DNA of 64,000 nt. It comes from JAVVVD01 sp036652795. Its GTDB lineage: Bacteria; Bacillota; Clostridia; Christensenellales; CAG-138. Below the pieces are notes generated by a model, which saw only the letters and a list, made by a program, of their open reading frames with translations, was not told the origin of the DNA and ran no database searches. Shown here in pieces: positions 34,389 through 43,404 of this stretch; the stretch's first letter is position 1, and every line of letters starts with the position of its first letter. The stretch spans positions 62,001-126,000 of the forward strand of contig JAVVVD010000002.1 of the NCBI GenBank assembly GCA_036652795.1, written 5' to 3'. Made by a program: the position numbers and the translations under genes.

Positions 34389-36596
34389 TCACATCCCCGG
34401 CATTGGTTGCTTCAGCATATACCTAAGTGCGCTATATCTCCGTTTTACCTGCGCATTACGGGTCATGGCTGCAATCGTATCGCTGTTGCCAAGCATATAT
34501 ACCTGTTTTCTCGCACGTGTAACAGCAGTATATAGGAGATTGCGCGTCATAAGCACTCCTGGACCTGTGAGCAGCGGCAGCAAAACTATTGGGAACTCGC
34601 TGCCCTGACTTTTATGTATTGAGATGCAATACGCAAGTTCCAGCTCTTCAAGCATTGCAAATTCATATTTTACGCATCGTTCATCATCAAAAAGCACCTT
34701 TATGCACTGTTCGTCAGTATCAATGCTTATCACCGTACCCATATCCCCATTGAACACGCCCTGACCTGTTTCTATCGGCCTGCCTGCGCGGCTGCGCGCC
34801 CACTCGACCCTGTAATTATTTTTTATCTGCATCACCTTGTCGCCCTCGCGGAATATGGTATCTCCATATTTTTTTTCGCGTTTGGAGTGTGCAGGTGGAT
34901 TAAGCGCCGACTGCATGCGCATATTTAAGTTGATAACCCCCAGTGCGCTTTTTTTCATTGGAACAAGCACCTGCACATCCTTGAGTGGATCACATGTCGC
35001 CAGCTTATCTGTTTTGCCGGAGCATAGCCCTATCAGCCGGCGCACTATCTGCTCAGCAACGTCTATCTGTTCAAAGCAAAAATCCCTGTTTTCGCTGTTT
35101 AGCAGGGGCGGCCGACCCGAATTAATGCTGTGAGCATTTATAACTATCATGCTCCTATCCGCCTGACGGAATATCTCATTAAGGCATATCACCGGTATTA
35201 CGCCGCTGTCTATTATGTCGCGCAGCACATTACCAGCGCCTACCGACGGGAGCTGATCCGCATCGCCTACCATCACCAGCCGCGTACTCGGGCCTATAGA
35301 TTTAAGCAGCGCTTGCATCAGCTGCACATCAACCATGCTCATCTCGTCCACTATTACAATATCTGCCATGATAGGGTTATCCTCGTTGCGCGCAAAGCCT
35401 TCGCCGGCATAGCTGTATTCCAGCATGCGGTGGATGGTGCGCGCTTCATACCCAGTGGCCTCGCTCATCCTCTTTGCCGCCCTGCCTGTGGGTGCACACA
35501 GCTCATAATCCAGTCCCAGTTCTTCAACTATGCGTATTATAAATTGCAATATCGTTGTTTTTCCCGTACCCGGTCCGCCCGTTATCACCATTGCGCCGCT
35601 GTCCAGCGCCGTCAACACCGCTTGCCTTTGTGAGGGTGCAAGATCCACCTTAAGCTGCACTTCAAGCCGTGCTATACGGTTTGGCACATCGAAAAACAGA
35701 TCGTCCGTGGGAGTTCTCACGGCCAGCAACAGCCGTTTTGCGCATTCGCTTTCCATCCTGTATAAATACGGTAAAAAAACACCATCTGTATTGTTCATAA
35801 TCTTACATACAAGCTCTGTATTGATTATCATCTCTTCAACTATTCGTTCAACCGGGCCGATATCTGCACCCAGCTCCTGCGCCGCAACCTCAATGAGTCT
35901 ATCCCTTGGCACAAACGTATGCCCATCCCTCATCGCGCACTGCATAGTATATTTAATGCCCGCCCTCAATCTAAGCGTGGATTCCGCCTCTATGCCCGCA
36001 TTGCGCGCAATTTTATCTGCCGTTCTAAAGCCTATGCTTTCCACATCGTCTATAAGCCTGTATGGGTTTTCCTGTATTCTTGCCAGGCAGAGCGGGCCAT
36101 ATATTTTATATAGTTTCATCGCTTGCAGTATTGATATATCGTATCGCTGCAAGGCCAGCATTATATCGCGCATATCACGCTGCAGTGCAAATGATTCCGC
36201 TATTGTTGTCGCCCGCATCCTACCTATGCCCGGCACTTCAAGTAAACGGTCCGGGCTTTTTTCCATTATATTAAGTGTATCCATGCCAAATGTAGCAACT
36301 ATGTTTTTTGCCGTGCTCTCGCCAACTCCCTTTATCAGGCCGCTGCCAAGATAGCTTATCAACGCAGAAAGTGATGAAGGCGCCAATATACGGCATTCCT
36401 CCGCTTTGAACTGTGTGCCGTACGCCGGATGCTCCGCCCACGTTCCTGTAAGCTCTATCCGTTCGCCAACATTTGCAAGCGGAATATTGCCCACGGCTGT
36501 GCGTTCCATGGCTGTATCATCGGTAAGTACCAATACGGTAAAGCCATTTTCCTCATTGCGATAGACAATTGTTTTAACTTGACCTTCTAATTCCAT
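34389..36596 (-). CDS. recD2: RecD2-type SF1B DNA helicase
   Basis: 5'-3' helicase of the stand-alone RecD2 family, 735 residues, usual length. The N-terminal OB and helix-hairpin-helix region contains LLEVPGIGRMRATTIAESF. Walker A GGPGTGKTT begins at about residue 340, with DEMSMVDVQLM and VGDADQLPSVG in the first motor domain and AYCISIHKSQGSEFP in the second. Implicated in DNA repair and replication-fork maintenance in relatives lacking RecBC. GGAATAAGGG precedes the ATG. Confidence 0.93.
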   Translation of the reverse strand: MELEGQVKTIVYRNEENGFTVLVLTDDTAMERTAVGNIPLANVGERIELTGTWAEHPAYGTQFKAEECRILAPSSLSALISYLGSGLIKGVGESTAKNIVATFGMDTLNIMEKSPDRLLEVPGIGRMRATTIAESFALQRDMRDIMLALQRYDISILQAMKLYKIYGPLCLARIQENPYRLIDDVESIGFRTADKIARNAGIEAESTLRLRAGIKYTMQCAMRDGHTFVPRDRLIEVAAQELGADIGPVERIVEEMIINTELVCKIMNNTDGVFLPYLYRMESECAKRLLLAVRTPTDDLFFDVPNRIARLEVQLKVDLAPSQRQAVLTALDSGAMVITGGPGTGKTTILQFIIRIVEELGLDYELCAPTGRAAKRMSEATGYEARTIHRMLEYSYAGEGFARNEDNPIMADIVIVDEMSMVDVQLMQALLKSIGPSTRLVMVGDADQLPSVGAGNVLRDIIDSGVIPVICLNEIFRQADRSMIVINAHSINSGRPPLLNSENRDFCFEQIDVAEQIVRRLIGLCSGKTDKLATCDPLKDVQVLVPMKKSALGVINLNMRMQSALNPPAHSKREKKYGDTIFREGDKVMQIKNNYRVEWARSRAGRPIETGQGVFNGDMGTVISIDTDEQCIKVLFDDERCVKYEFAMLEELELAYCISIHKSQGSEFPIVLLPLLTGPGVLMTRNLLYTAVTRARKQVYMLGNSDTIAAMTRNAQVKRRYSALRYMLKQPMPGM

Positions 36597-36708
36597 CCCT
36601 TATTCCTTTCCTGCGCATATTTATTTTATCACATATACGCGCTGTGTTGCAAAGTTCGTGATATGCGCGCATATATTTCTACAAGATTTATTATGGGAGG
36701 TATCCGTT

Positions 36709-37524
36709 TTGAAGATATTTGTTATAACCAAGCGCATGCTTTTAATCGCCGCCTTGGTGCTTGGCGTGCTTTGCACAGCCCTTATTGTGTTTCTGGCCTT
36801 TACTGACGGCAATGCAACAGCCCCTACAGGTGCTTATCCTGTTGATGAGTATGAGATGGAGGTATTAGCTGGCAAAAAAAGGGAATTACCCGTGTACAGC
36901 GTTCAGCGCAACGATAAGTGTATAGCACTCACCATAGACGCGGCATGGGAGGATGATAAAACACCATTTATACTTGAAACACTTAAAAAATACAACATAA
37001 CTGCGACCTTCTTTCTATGCGGCTTCTGGGTCGAAAAATATCCAGCCGAGGTAAAACAGATCTTCGATGCTGGGCATCAGTTGGGCAACCATACTGCCAC
37101 ACATCCTCATATGAACAAGCTTTCCTCCGCTCAAATGCAAAAAGAGGCCCAGAAATATGAGGAATTGGTCAAAAACATCACAGGTGAAGAGACAAAGGTA
37201 TTCCGTGCGCCATATGGAGAATACAACGATTCTGTTATAACCTCCATGCGGGATATGGGATATGAGGTTATACAATGGGATATTGATACCATCGACTGGA
37301 AAGAGGAGCGCAGCGCACAAACCATACTTGACACAGTGCTTCCCAAGCTGCACCCAGGCTGCATAATACTCTGCCATAACAACGGCTATAAGATCAAAGA
37401 ATACCTTCCTAAATTGATTGAAGATGCACAGAAACAGGGTTATAAATTTGTAACCGTAAGCGAGCTGCTGCTAAGCCCGCCCACAATGGTAGACGTCAAT
37501 GGCGTGCAAAAGCCCTCCGCCTAA
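36709..37524 (+). CDS. Polysaccharide deacetylase, PdaB-like
   Basis: A 271-residue secreted or membrane-anchored deacetylase. An N-terminal membrane helix (about 10-32) precedes a NodB domain: LTIDAAWEDD (replaces the usual TFDDG, a change typical of PdaB-type proteins), GNHTATHPHM metal site, RAPYGEYND and the closing ILCHNN. PdaB proteins act in spore cortex maintenance, which fits this genome. The TTG at 36709 follows GGGAGG by 8 bases. The start assignment is not certain because an ATG occurs seven codons later. Confidence 0.85.
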   Translation: MKIFVITKRMLLIAALVLGVLCTALIVFLAFTDGNATAPTGAYPVDEYEMEVLAGKKRELPVYSVQRNDKCIALTIDAAWEDDKTPFILETLKKYNITATFFLCGFWVEKYPAEVKQIFDAGHQLGNHTATHPHMNKLSSAQMQKEAQKYEELVKNITGEETKVFRAPYGEYNDSVITSMRDMGYEVIQWDIDTIDWKEERSAQTILDTVLPKLHPGCIILCHNNGYKIKEYLPKLIEDAQKQGYKFVTVSELLLSPPTMVDVNGVQKPSA

Positions 37525-37982
37525 GATTAAATCCAAATATCGCTGATAATTCGTGCTTGGCAGGCTGCATTACGTTCCCTATCAGGGTCACAATGCGGCC
37601 TTTCAACGTTTATTTTTGATGGCTGCGGCCAAGTATATAGCAATTACAACAAAAAATCCTCTTGGGTAATAAGTATACGTCCGGCAAGAGCCATGTCAAA
37701 ATGATATGCACTATCGTCAAACCTTGTAATGAATTGGGCTCCTTCGGAGCTATCCGCAGTTTAAAATATATGTTCAAGGATATCCATGATCTTATTTTGC
37801 AAGCTACATCTATAAAACGTTGTTTTATTTCAACAAGGTCTCAACTACATAAGAGAGTACCATCGGTACTCTCTTATCATGTTTGATCGTTTGAATCCCC
37901 ATACCCACCCTCGCATCGACGTCGGCACCACGGTAGTAATAATAAGCGGTTTGTGTGCAGTTGTAAGTATGCTGCGCATTTT
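37525..37982 (+). other. 458-base gap after the pdaB-like gene
   Basis: No gene is supported. An imperfect hairpin, GCATT (37568-37572) with AATGC (37592-37596), may end the pdaB transcript. The perfect palindrome at 37849-37877 is listed separately. Two open frames here (about 60-75 codons, one per strand) lack ribosome sites and recognisable features. Confidence 0.5.
37849..37877. repeat. Perfect 13-base-pair palindrome
   Basis: ATAAGAGAGTACC (37849-37861), loop ATC, GGTACTCTCTTAT (37865-37877). No T run on either side, so not a standard terminator. It may close the transcript that includes the tRNA-like RNA. Confidence 0.75.
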
Positions 37983-38081
37983 TGTAAGCAGGGGAATCGA
38001 ACCCCATGTGCGCGCCGGCACATACCATACGTTTTGCGGCTCTAACTCTGCCGCCGAGAGCGCCCGCTCGTCTTTGCTACA
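37983..38081 (-). ncRNA. tRNA-like RNA with long variable arm
   Basis: A 99-base cloverleaf-like element starting 8 bases after the DIP1984 stop. On the minus strand: acceptor TGTAGCA (38081-38075) with TGC-T-TACA (37990-37983, one bulged T); D-like stem GAGC/GCTC; third stem GCGGC/GCCGC with a 9-base loop AGAGTTAGA; variable arm ATGTGC/GCACAT; T arm GGGG-TTCGATT-CCCC. The T loop is canonical. The anticodon loop is too long and the bulged acceptor and 4-bp T stem are atypical, so it is probably not a decoding tRNA. CCA is not encoded. Confidence 0.5.
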
Positions 38082-38089
38082 CCAAACAA

Positions 38090-38542
38090 TCAGATCAGTT
38101 CGCTAGTCCAATTCAAAGCCTGTATTCGAATATCTAAATCGCGCAGATTCTTTGAAGTGGCATCCACCTGCTTTTGCAATTCCGCCACGGGCACAGTGCT
38201 CTTTATTATCACTTCGCTTTTTGTGCTCCGCATCACGGTAGCACTCGCTTCATCCAGAAAATCACGCATCGTATTCGCTTTTATGCGCAGGCAATCCCGC
38301 CGCGCAAGCAGCGCCGTCATAGTTTCACCATCATCAATTGTTTTTGTGTTTGTGCAGTTTATGCGCGCAGTAAGCATTTCAAGCTGCGTTAAAAGCGAAT
38401 CAAGTTCCTTAAGAAGGGTATATGGATCTTCAGCGGTAGATTCACCTTCCTGTACCCTTGCGTTGAGAGCCAACCGGTTACTTAGCTGAGCAAGACGTTT
38501 TTGTATATCAGCCCGCTGTACTAAGGCTTCTGCGAGTTTCAT
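38090..38542 (-). CDS. DIP1984 family protein
   Basis: A 150-residue all-helical protein (MKLAEALVQRADIQKRLAQL start; charged coiled-coil-like helices; C-terminal LDIRIQALNWTSEL). This matches the DIP1984 family, sometimes labelled septicolysin. Function is unknown. The ATG at 38542 follows GGGAG by 8 or so bases. A strong promoter candidate lies 40 bases upstream. A tRNA-like RNA follows immediately on the same strand, so the two may share a transcript. Confidence 0.82.
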   Translation of the reverse strand: MKLAEALVQRADIQKRLAQLSNRLALNARVQEGESTAEDPYTLLKELDSLLTQLEMLTARINCTNTKTIDDGETMTALLARRDCLRIKANTMRDFLDEASATVMRSTKSEVIIKSTVPVAELQKQVDATSKNLRDLDIRIQALNWTSELI

Positions 38543-38580
38543 AGCCTGATCTCCCTTCACATGTATAATAATATGCTAAG

Positions 38581-38609
38581 ATTATAACATATAAAGCGCA
38601 TAGCAACAA
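38581..38609 (-). promoter_or_regulatory. Sigma-A promoter of the DIP1984 gene
   Basis: On the minus strand TTGTTG (38609-38604), 17-base spacer, TATAAT (38586-38581), with an extended TG before the -10 box. Confidence 0.65.
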
Positions 38610-38947
38610 TGCGTCTGCCTGTTTTGCCGACCTTCTTATGCCAGTCGGCCGCTGCACCACCGTATGCATCTGCTTTTACCTGCGCTGCGCGAAATACCTA
38701 AGATGCTCCCTTACCAGCTATGACGTGCACCTCAACGATTTATTTCGGTGCTTTTTATAGTATAAACGAATTGTACGTAAAAGCTGGTTTAATACTATGT
38801 TCAGCTATTATGATCCAGCCACGGTTTCCAAATACATGGGGCAATCGTCATCAATTATTCTAAGCGCGCCGGTATGTTTGCCTAATAGCGCACATCTTGC
38901 CTGGATGTGGAATACTATGTGCTATCGAATTATCAAAGGAGATTGTC
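38610..38947 (+). other. 338-base gap between DIP1984 promoter and cupin gene
   Basis: No gene seen. A small hairpin GCACC (38727-38731) / GGTGC (38747-38751) followed by TTTTT is present on the plus strand, without an upstream gene to terminate. No clear promoter for the cupin gene was found. Confidence 0.4.
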
Positions 38948-39400
38948 ATGCAAGGAAATCAATATATCAATAATAAAAAATGCTGCAACAATGACATAAC
39001 CTACCACGGGCCAACGCCATTTGCCGTTAATATCTCTCAGGCGGCACGTCAAAACTGCACTTACCGCACTGCCCTTTGGACTGGCTGCCATCTGCAAATG
39101 ACGCTGATGTGTATTCCGCCATGTGGCGATATCGGTTTGGAAGTGCATCCCGATAACGACCAGTATATACGGATAGAGGAAGGCAAATGTATTGTGAAAA
39201 TAGGATGTTCAATTGATCGACCGGAAATGCAGCAGGAGTTATGCCTAAATGATGCAGTGTTTATTCCGGCAGGCACCTGGCACAACATAATCAACATCGG
39301 TAGCTGTCCGCTGAAGCTGTCCACGATTTATGCCCCGCCGCATCATCCGCGTGAGACCATTCATATTACAAAGCAGGATGCTGAGAAAAGCAACTGTTGA
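38948..39400 (+). CDS. Cupin domain protein
   Basis: A 150-residue single-domain cupin. The metal-binding motifs are GLEVHPDNDQYIRIEEGKC (first cupin motif; His and Glu) and PAGTWHNIINIG (second motif; His). The ending PPHHPRETIHI resembles the C-terminal part of sugar- or auxin-type cupins. Substrate is unknown. AAAGGAG precedes the ATG by 6 bases. It appears to be a single-gene unit. Confidence 0.85.
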   Translation: MQGNQYINNKKCCNNDITYHGPTPFAVNISQAARQNCTYRTALWTGCHLQMTLMCIPPCGDIGLEVHPDNDQYIRIEEGKCIVKIGCSIDRPEMQQELCLNDAVFIPAGTWHNIINIGSCPLKLSTIYAPPHHPRETIHITKQDAEKSNC

Positions 39401-39419
39401 TTGTTAAAATCCAAATAGC

Positions 39420-39452
39420 GCCGCACATGCATCGGATCATTGCATATGCGGC
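39420..39452 (+). terminator. Hairpin after the cupin gene
   Basis: GCCGCACATGCA (39420-39431) pairs with TGCATATGCGGC (39441-39452), one mismatch; only a weak T-rich tail (ACTATTATATTA). Confidence 0.45.
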
Positions 39453-39608
39453 ACTATTATATTAGTATGATGTTAAATCTATAATATCTCTCACACCCAC
39501 ATAAGTACACGAGAGCTGCAAGTCGCAATTTATAACACGATTATAATCTTATACGCTGAAAATTATCATTTCCATGCTGTATTGTAATGGCATACGATGG
39601 AGGATTTT

Positions 39609-40622
39609 ATGAACACAAAGAAACATACTATATCTACTAGAATGCGCATCATTGCGGCGGCTATTCTCTGCTGCTGCGCTGTGCTTATAACAGCAATAGC
39701 ATTGCTCTCATCCGTAGCGCCGCCAGTTAACAATAATCCACCTATCACGAATACATCAATTGAGCCTGCGCCTATCGATGCGCCATATATGATCGCATGG
39801 ATGAGCGATACGCAGTATTATGCCGAAAGCTATCCTGAGATATTCAATTCAATTACGGATTGGATCGCAAGCAACCACACTAGACTAAATATAGAATATG
39901 TTGTCCACACAGGCGACGTTGTAAACAGCTATGATGATTCTGTCCAGTGGGCAAACGCAAAGGCGGCTCTTTCCGTATTGGATGGCAAGGTTCCGCTACA
40001 TGCCGTTGCAGGCAACCATGATATCGACAACGACCACCAACGCTACGATGCATATCTTGAATTGCTTGGTGAAGACAGATTTGATTCCCTCGCCACATTC
40101 GGTGGATCTTTCGATGGTGGCAAGGGACGTTACGACCTGTTGGATATCGATGGAGAACCCGTTATACTGCTCTCTGTTGGTTATTGGGTTAACACAGCTG
40201 AAATAGAGTGGTTAAATCAAACTCTCCGCGAGTATGTCGATCGCACAGCTATACTCTGCTTCCACAGCTACATTGACACTGACGAATCGCTTACAACGGA
40301 TGGCAAACGGCTATATACCGATGTAGTCGCCCAAAATCCGAATGTCAAGCTTGTGCTGTGTGGCCATCGCCACGGCGTAAACCATTTTGCAGCAACGTTC
40401 GATGATAATGGTGACGGCACGCCTGAAAGAACTGTGTATCAACTTGTTGCTGACTACCAGAACGAGCCAAATGGCGGCGGCGGATATCTGTGCTTATTAT
40501 CATTCGATTCTTCGGCACGCCAAATCAATGTAACATCATATTCGCCATATCTGGACGACTATAATTATCTTGATGACAACACCGGACTTGAGGAATTCAC
40601 GCTTCCATGGATATTTGATTGA
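39609..40622 (+). CDS. Membrane-anchored metallophosphoesterase
   Basis: A 337-residue calcineurin-like phosphoesterase. One N-terminal hydrophobic helix (about 13-34) with several Cys may anchor or export it. The metal-site motifs appear in order: MSDTQ, HTGDVVN, AGNHDID, CFHSY and CGHRHG. Substrate unknown; likely outside the membrane. GGAGG precedes the ATG at 39609. It converges with the NTPase gene that follows. Confidence 0.88.
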   Translation: MNTKKHTISTRMRIIAAAILCCCAVLITAIALLSSVAPPVNNNPPITNTSIEPAPIDAPYMIAWMSDTQYYAESYPEIFNSITDWIASNHTRLNIEYVVHTGDVVNSYDDSVQWANAKAALSVLDGKVPLHAVAGNHDIDNDHQRYDAYLELLGEDRFDSLATFGGSFDGGKGRYDLLDIDGEPVILLSVGYWVNTAEIEWLNQTLREYVDRTAILCFHSYIDTDESLTTDGKRLYTDVVAQNPNVKLVLCGHRHGVNHFAATFDDNGDGTPERTVYQLVADYQNEPNGGGGYLCLLSFDSSARQINVTSYSPYLDDYNYLDDNTGLEEFTLPWIFD

Positions 40623-40661
40623 TTTAAAATGCGCTCGCATAAGCTTCGCTGCTATCTATTT

Positions 40662-41183
40662 TTAGAGTCTCTGTATAAGGGGCTTTAATTTTTTATATAA
40701 TTCATCTCTATTTTCAAGTGTAACGCAATACTCGTTCACGTTTGGATGCTTGCGCACCGCATCCAAAAATGGCGTATGGCGGCTTTTTACAGCGGCAATC
40801 ACCGGTATCCCCCCGTCCAGCGCATTAAGTACGGCCGCGCAAAACAGATCCGCCCCACTCTCCATAAAGCCCAACTCATCCATTATCAAAATCCCGCTAG
40901 GCTCCGCCTTTAGCAGCGATACGCCGATATCATCAAATGCCGCCGTGTTAAGCATCATATCGTCAGGGTTGCAGTTACCTACGCGATTCGCCTGTGTGCA
41001 TACGCGCTCTTGTGCGGATGCGGGGTGAAGATATACCGAACAAACGCCTTTATCATCAGCAGGTTCACGCTTTGTAACAAATCCATAAATCTGGCGATCG
41101 CTGTGCGTAAGCAATCTGCTTATAAGCGTGCTTTTGCCTACGCCTATATCCCCACAAATCAGAATATGCCTTGGCGTATTCAT
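40662..41183 (-). CDS. P-loop nucleoside-triphosphatase (THEP1-like)
   Basis: A 173-residue P-loop NTPase. Walker A GDIGVGKST, Walker B LIMDELGFMESGAD, then the VIAAVKSRHTPFLDAV region. This resembles THEP1-like NTPases encoded near molybdenum hydroxylase maturation genes. It overlaps the xdhC stop as ATGA. It is last in the six-gene ABC/xdhC operon. The precise substrate cannot be read from the sequence. Confidence 0.82.
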   Translation of the reverse strand: MNTPRHILICGDIGVGKSTLISRLLTHSDRQIYGFVTKREPADDKGVCSVYLHPASAQERVCTQANRVGNCNPDDMMLNTAAFDDIGVSLLKAEPSGILIMDELGFMESGADLFCAAVLNALDGGIPVIAAVKSRHTPFLDAVRKHPNVNEYCVTLENRDELYKKLKPLIQRL

Positions 41184-42208
41184 TGCTTTCCCTCGTTGCG
41201 CTCCGCACGGCAAAGTATCAGTTCCGCAGCGATGCTTATGGCGATCTCGGCAGGCGTTTCGCCCTTTATCTGCAAGCCTATAGGTGTATGAATCCGTTTT
41301 AGCTCATCTTGCGCTATTCCCGATTCAATCAACCTTTTGTTGGTCAACGCGATCTTATGCCGGCTTCCTATCACGCCAATATACTGTGCCTCCGTTCTTA
41401 ACGCCTGTTCCAGCACTTCATAGTCTGCCTGATGCCCGCGCGTCATGATTACAACATAATCTTTGTCTGTGATTTTAATGTTCTCCGCCACCTCCGTAAA
41501 TGGTGCGGTTATAGTGCGCACAGCGCCCGGGAAGAGTGCCTTATCCGCAAACGCCTCGCGATCTTCATATACCACCGGACGGAATCCCACATGGGCTATC
41601 ACCGGTATAAGCTCCTGCGCCACATGTCCGCCGCCAAACACATATGTCAGACCCGCCTGAGTAAGTGGTTCTACATAATAGCTGACTTCCCCTTTATGCA
41701 AAACACCTCGGCTTTTAAGCAGCGGTTTTATCGTCTCTATCTGAATATCAGTGGCAAACAGCACTCCTGCGCACTCGTCGTATACACCCATTTGGCGCAC
41801 CGCGCCTTCTTCGATCTTTGTAATCAGCCAGGTATCCCTTTCCTGCTCGTATAATGAAACGATGTAGGCAAGCATAGCTATCGCGCCATTGTCGCCACCT
41901 GTCATATATTGAAAATAGACCACCACTTGCCCACCGCAGATCATCCCTATATCCGCCGTTTGATTCGGCGCCAGATTAAAGCCAACTGTAAACGTGGTTT
42001 TATCATGCATCGCCTTGCCGGCATGGCGTATGCTCTCATGTTCCACGGCACCGCCGCCAATGGTTCCAAGCGTGGAACCATCGGCGAACACCGCCATCTT
42101 CGCGCCATTGCCGCGCGGAGTTGAGCCTGAGCTTGCAATTATGCTGCACAGTACCAAATCCTCACCACGGCACAGCGCATTATACATGGATTGAAACAGT
42201 TCTTTCAT
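41180..42208 (-). CDS. xdhC: XdhC/CoxI family molybdenum-enzyme maturation protein
   Basis: A 342-residue protein. The N-terminal XdhC/CoxI domain has IIASSGSTPRGNGAKM and TIGGGAVEHE, and the C-terminal Rossmann domain has YVFGGGHVAQELIPV and VIMTRGHQADYEVL. XdhC proteins carry molybdenum cofactor, promote its sulfuration and insert it in xanthine-dehydrogenase-type enzymes. No hydroxylase subunit is in the window, so it acts elsewhere in trans. GGGAG precedes the ATG. Together with the NTPase it links the ABC importer to molybdoenzyme metabolism. Confidence 0.9.
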   Translation of the reverse strand: MKELFQSMYNALCRGEDLVLCSIIASSGSTPRGNGAKMAVFADGSTLGTIGGGAVEHESIRHAGKAMHDKTTFTVGFNLAPNQTADIGMICGGQVVVYFQYMTGGDNGAIAMLAYIVSLYEQERDTWLITKIEEGAVRQMGVYDECAGVLFATDIQIETIKPLLKSRGVLHKGEVSYYVEPLTQAGLTYVFGGGHVAQELIPVIAHVGFRPVVYEDREAFADKALFPGAVRTITAPFTEVAENIKITDKDYVVIMTRGHQADYEVLEQALRTEAQYIGVIGSRHKIALTNKRLIESGIAQDELKRIHTPIGLQIKGETPAEIAISIAAELILCRAERNEGKQ

Positions 42209-42259
42209 TAAATATTCTCCCTGTAGCGGTTAAAAATGTGAACACAGCGTTAGCGGCAC

Positions 42260-43384
42260 TTAGGCGGCAGGCGTCTTCGCTATAGAATTAGCTACAAGCG
42301 CATCATACTGCTGTTGTGTGATATCGCAGTGATAAAACAGATCAAAATACTCTGACACCTCCGCATACATATCATATTGCGCCGCATCCGGATATAGCAG
42401 TTTCGCCATCCACATCATTCCAAGGTAACGCTGCACTGAGGGAGGGAATCCCATCCAATTATATGGGGCAGCGGGTACTTCATAGTAATTTCCGTTTTTA
42501 ATTGCCGCCACATCCTGCCATGTCTTATCCGTTTTGACTGTGGCATATAGACTGCCTGGCGCAAATAGTATTATGTCCGGGTTCCATTTCAAAATCTGTT
42601 CCATATCCACCTCGTTGCCGGTGCCTTTTGAGGATGGCTCTGCAACATCGGCAATGTTGTTTGACAGCATATCTATCACCTCGGCGTGATAAGATCCCTT
42701 AGCAATCACATTTAATCCGTTATCGCCAAGGCAATACAGTAGGTTAGCCTTTTCAACAGCTCCAGCGATCTGTGTTGTACGCGCATACGCCTTTTCACAG
42801 TATACGGCAAGTTTTTCCGCCTCATCTTCCATGCCAAGCAGCTCACCAAGTTTCCTATATGCTTCTGACATAGTAGTCAAGGTGGCTGTAATATGCACAA
42901 ACGGTATACCTGTTTGTTCCTCAAGCGCATCCAAGTCCTCAATTATGGTTTTCTTCGGCTCTCCTATGTCTATTACCACCTGTGCGCCGCTTGAGAGCAG
43001 CGTTTCAAGGTTCAGTTCGCCCTTACCGCCATACAGCTGGCCCAGCAGTGGCAGATTATAGTATTGGGTATCTAAAAACTCTTCCGCAGAAGCATCCCAC
43101 TCTGACGCAATACCTACAAGCTTATCTGGCGCAAGCGCAAATATCGCTATCTGTGCCAGCGGACCTGAAACGGCAATGCTCGTAATGTTCTTAGGCACTT
43201 CAACCGCGCGGCCAACAGAATCTGTAAATTGCACGGTGCCGTTATCATCTGTTGGAATCACCTGACTCGCTTCCGGAGCTGGAGCATCCGTTACCGTTAC
43301 AGATCCTATGCTTTTAGGTGCGCACCCGCTCAAAGCACAAAGCAACATCAGTGTTGTCATAAGCAATGCAATTGATTTTTTCAT
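42260..43384 (-). CDS. ABC transporter substrate-binding lipoprotein (TroA/BtuF-like fold)
   Basis: A 374-residue lipoprotein; signal ends at LLCALSGC (Cys21). A periplasmic-binding-protein fold of the iron/cobalamin/oxyanion class with AVEVPKNITSIAVSG and GTGNEVDMEQILKWNPDIIL. It partners the FecCD permease and ATPase encoded just upstream in the operon. Ligand is not evident; iron chelate, cobalamin and molybdate/tungstate are all handled by this class. The xdhC context favours an oxyanion. Confidence 0.88.
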   Translation of the reverse strand: MKKSIALLMTTLMLLCALSGCAPKSIGSVTVTDAPAPEASQVIPTDDNGTVQFTDSVGRAVEVPKNITSIAVSGPLAQIAIFALAPDKLVGIASEWDASAEEFLDTQYYNLPLLGQLYGGKGELNLETLLSSGAQVVIDIGEPKKTIIEDLDALEEQTGIPFVHITATLTTMSEAYRKLGELLGMEDEAEKLAVYCEKAYARTTQIAGAVEKANLLYCLGDNGLNVIAKGSYHAEVIDMLSNNIADVAEPSSKGTGNEVDMEQILKWNPDIILFAPGSLYATVKTDKTWQDVAAIKNGNYYEVPAAPYNWMGFPPSVQRYLGMMWMAKLLYPDAAQYDMYAEVSEYFDLFYHCDITQQQYDALVANSIAKTPAA

Positions 43385-43404
43385 AGTTATTCTCCTTTAT
43401 TCTG

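Noticed and set aside
37662..38028. Two open frames of 60-75 codons in the gap after pdaB
   Set aside because: No ribosome sites, they cross the palindrome and the tRNA-like RNA, and the translations show no domain.
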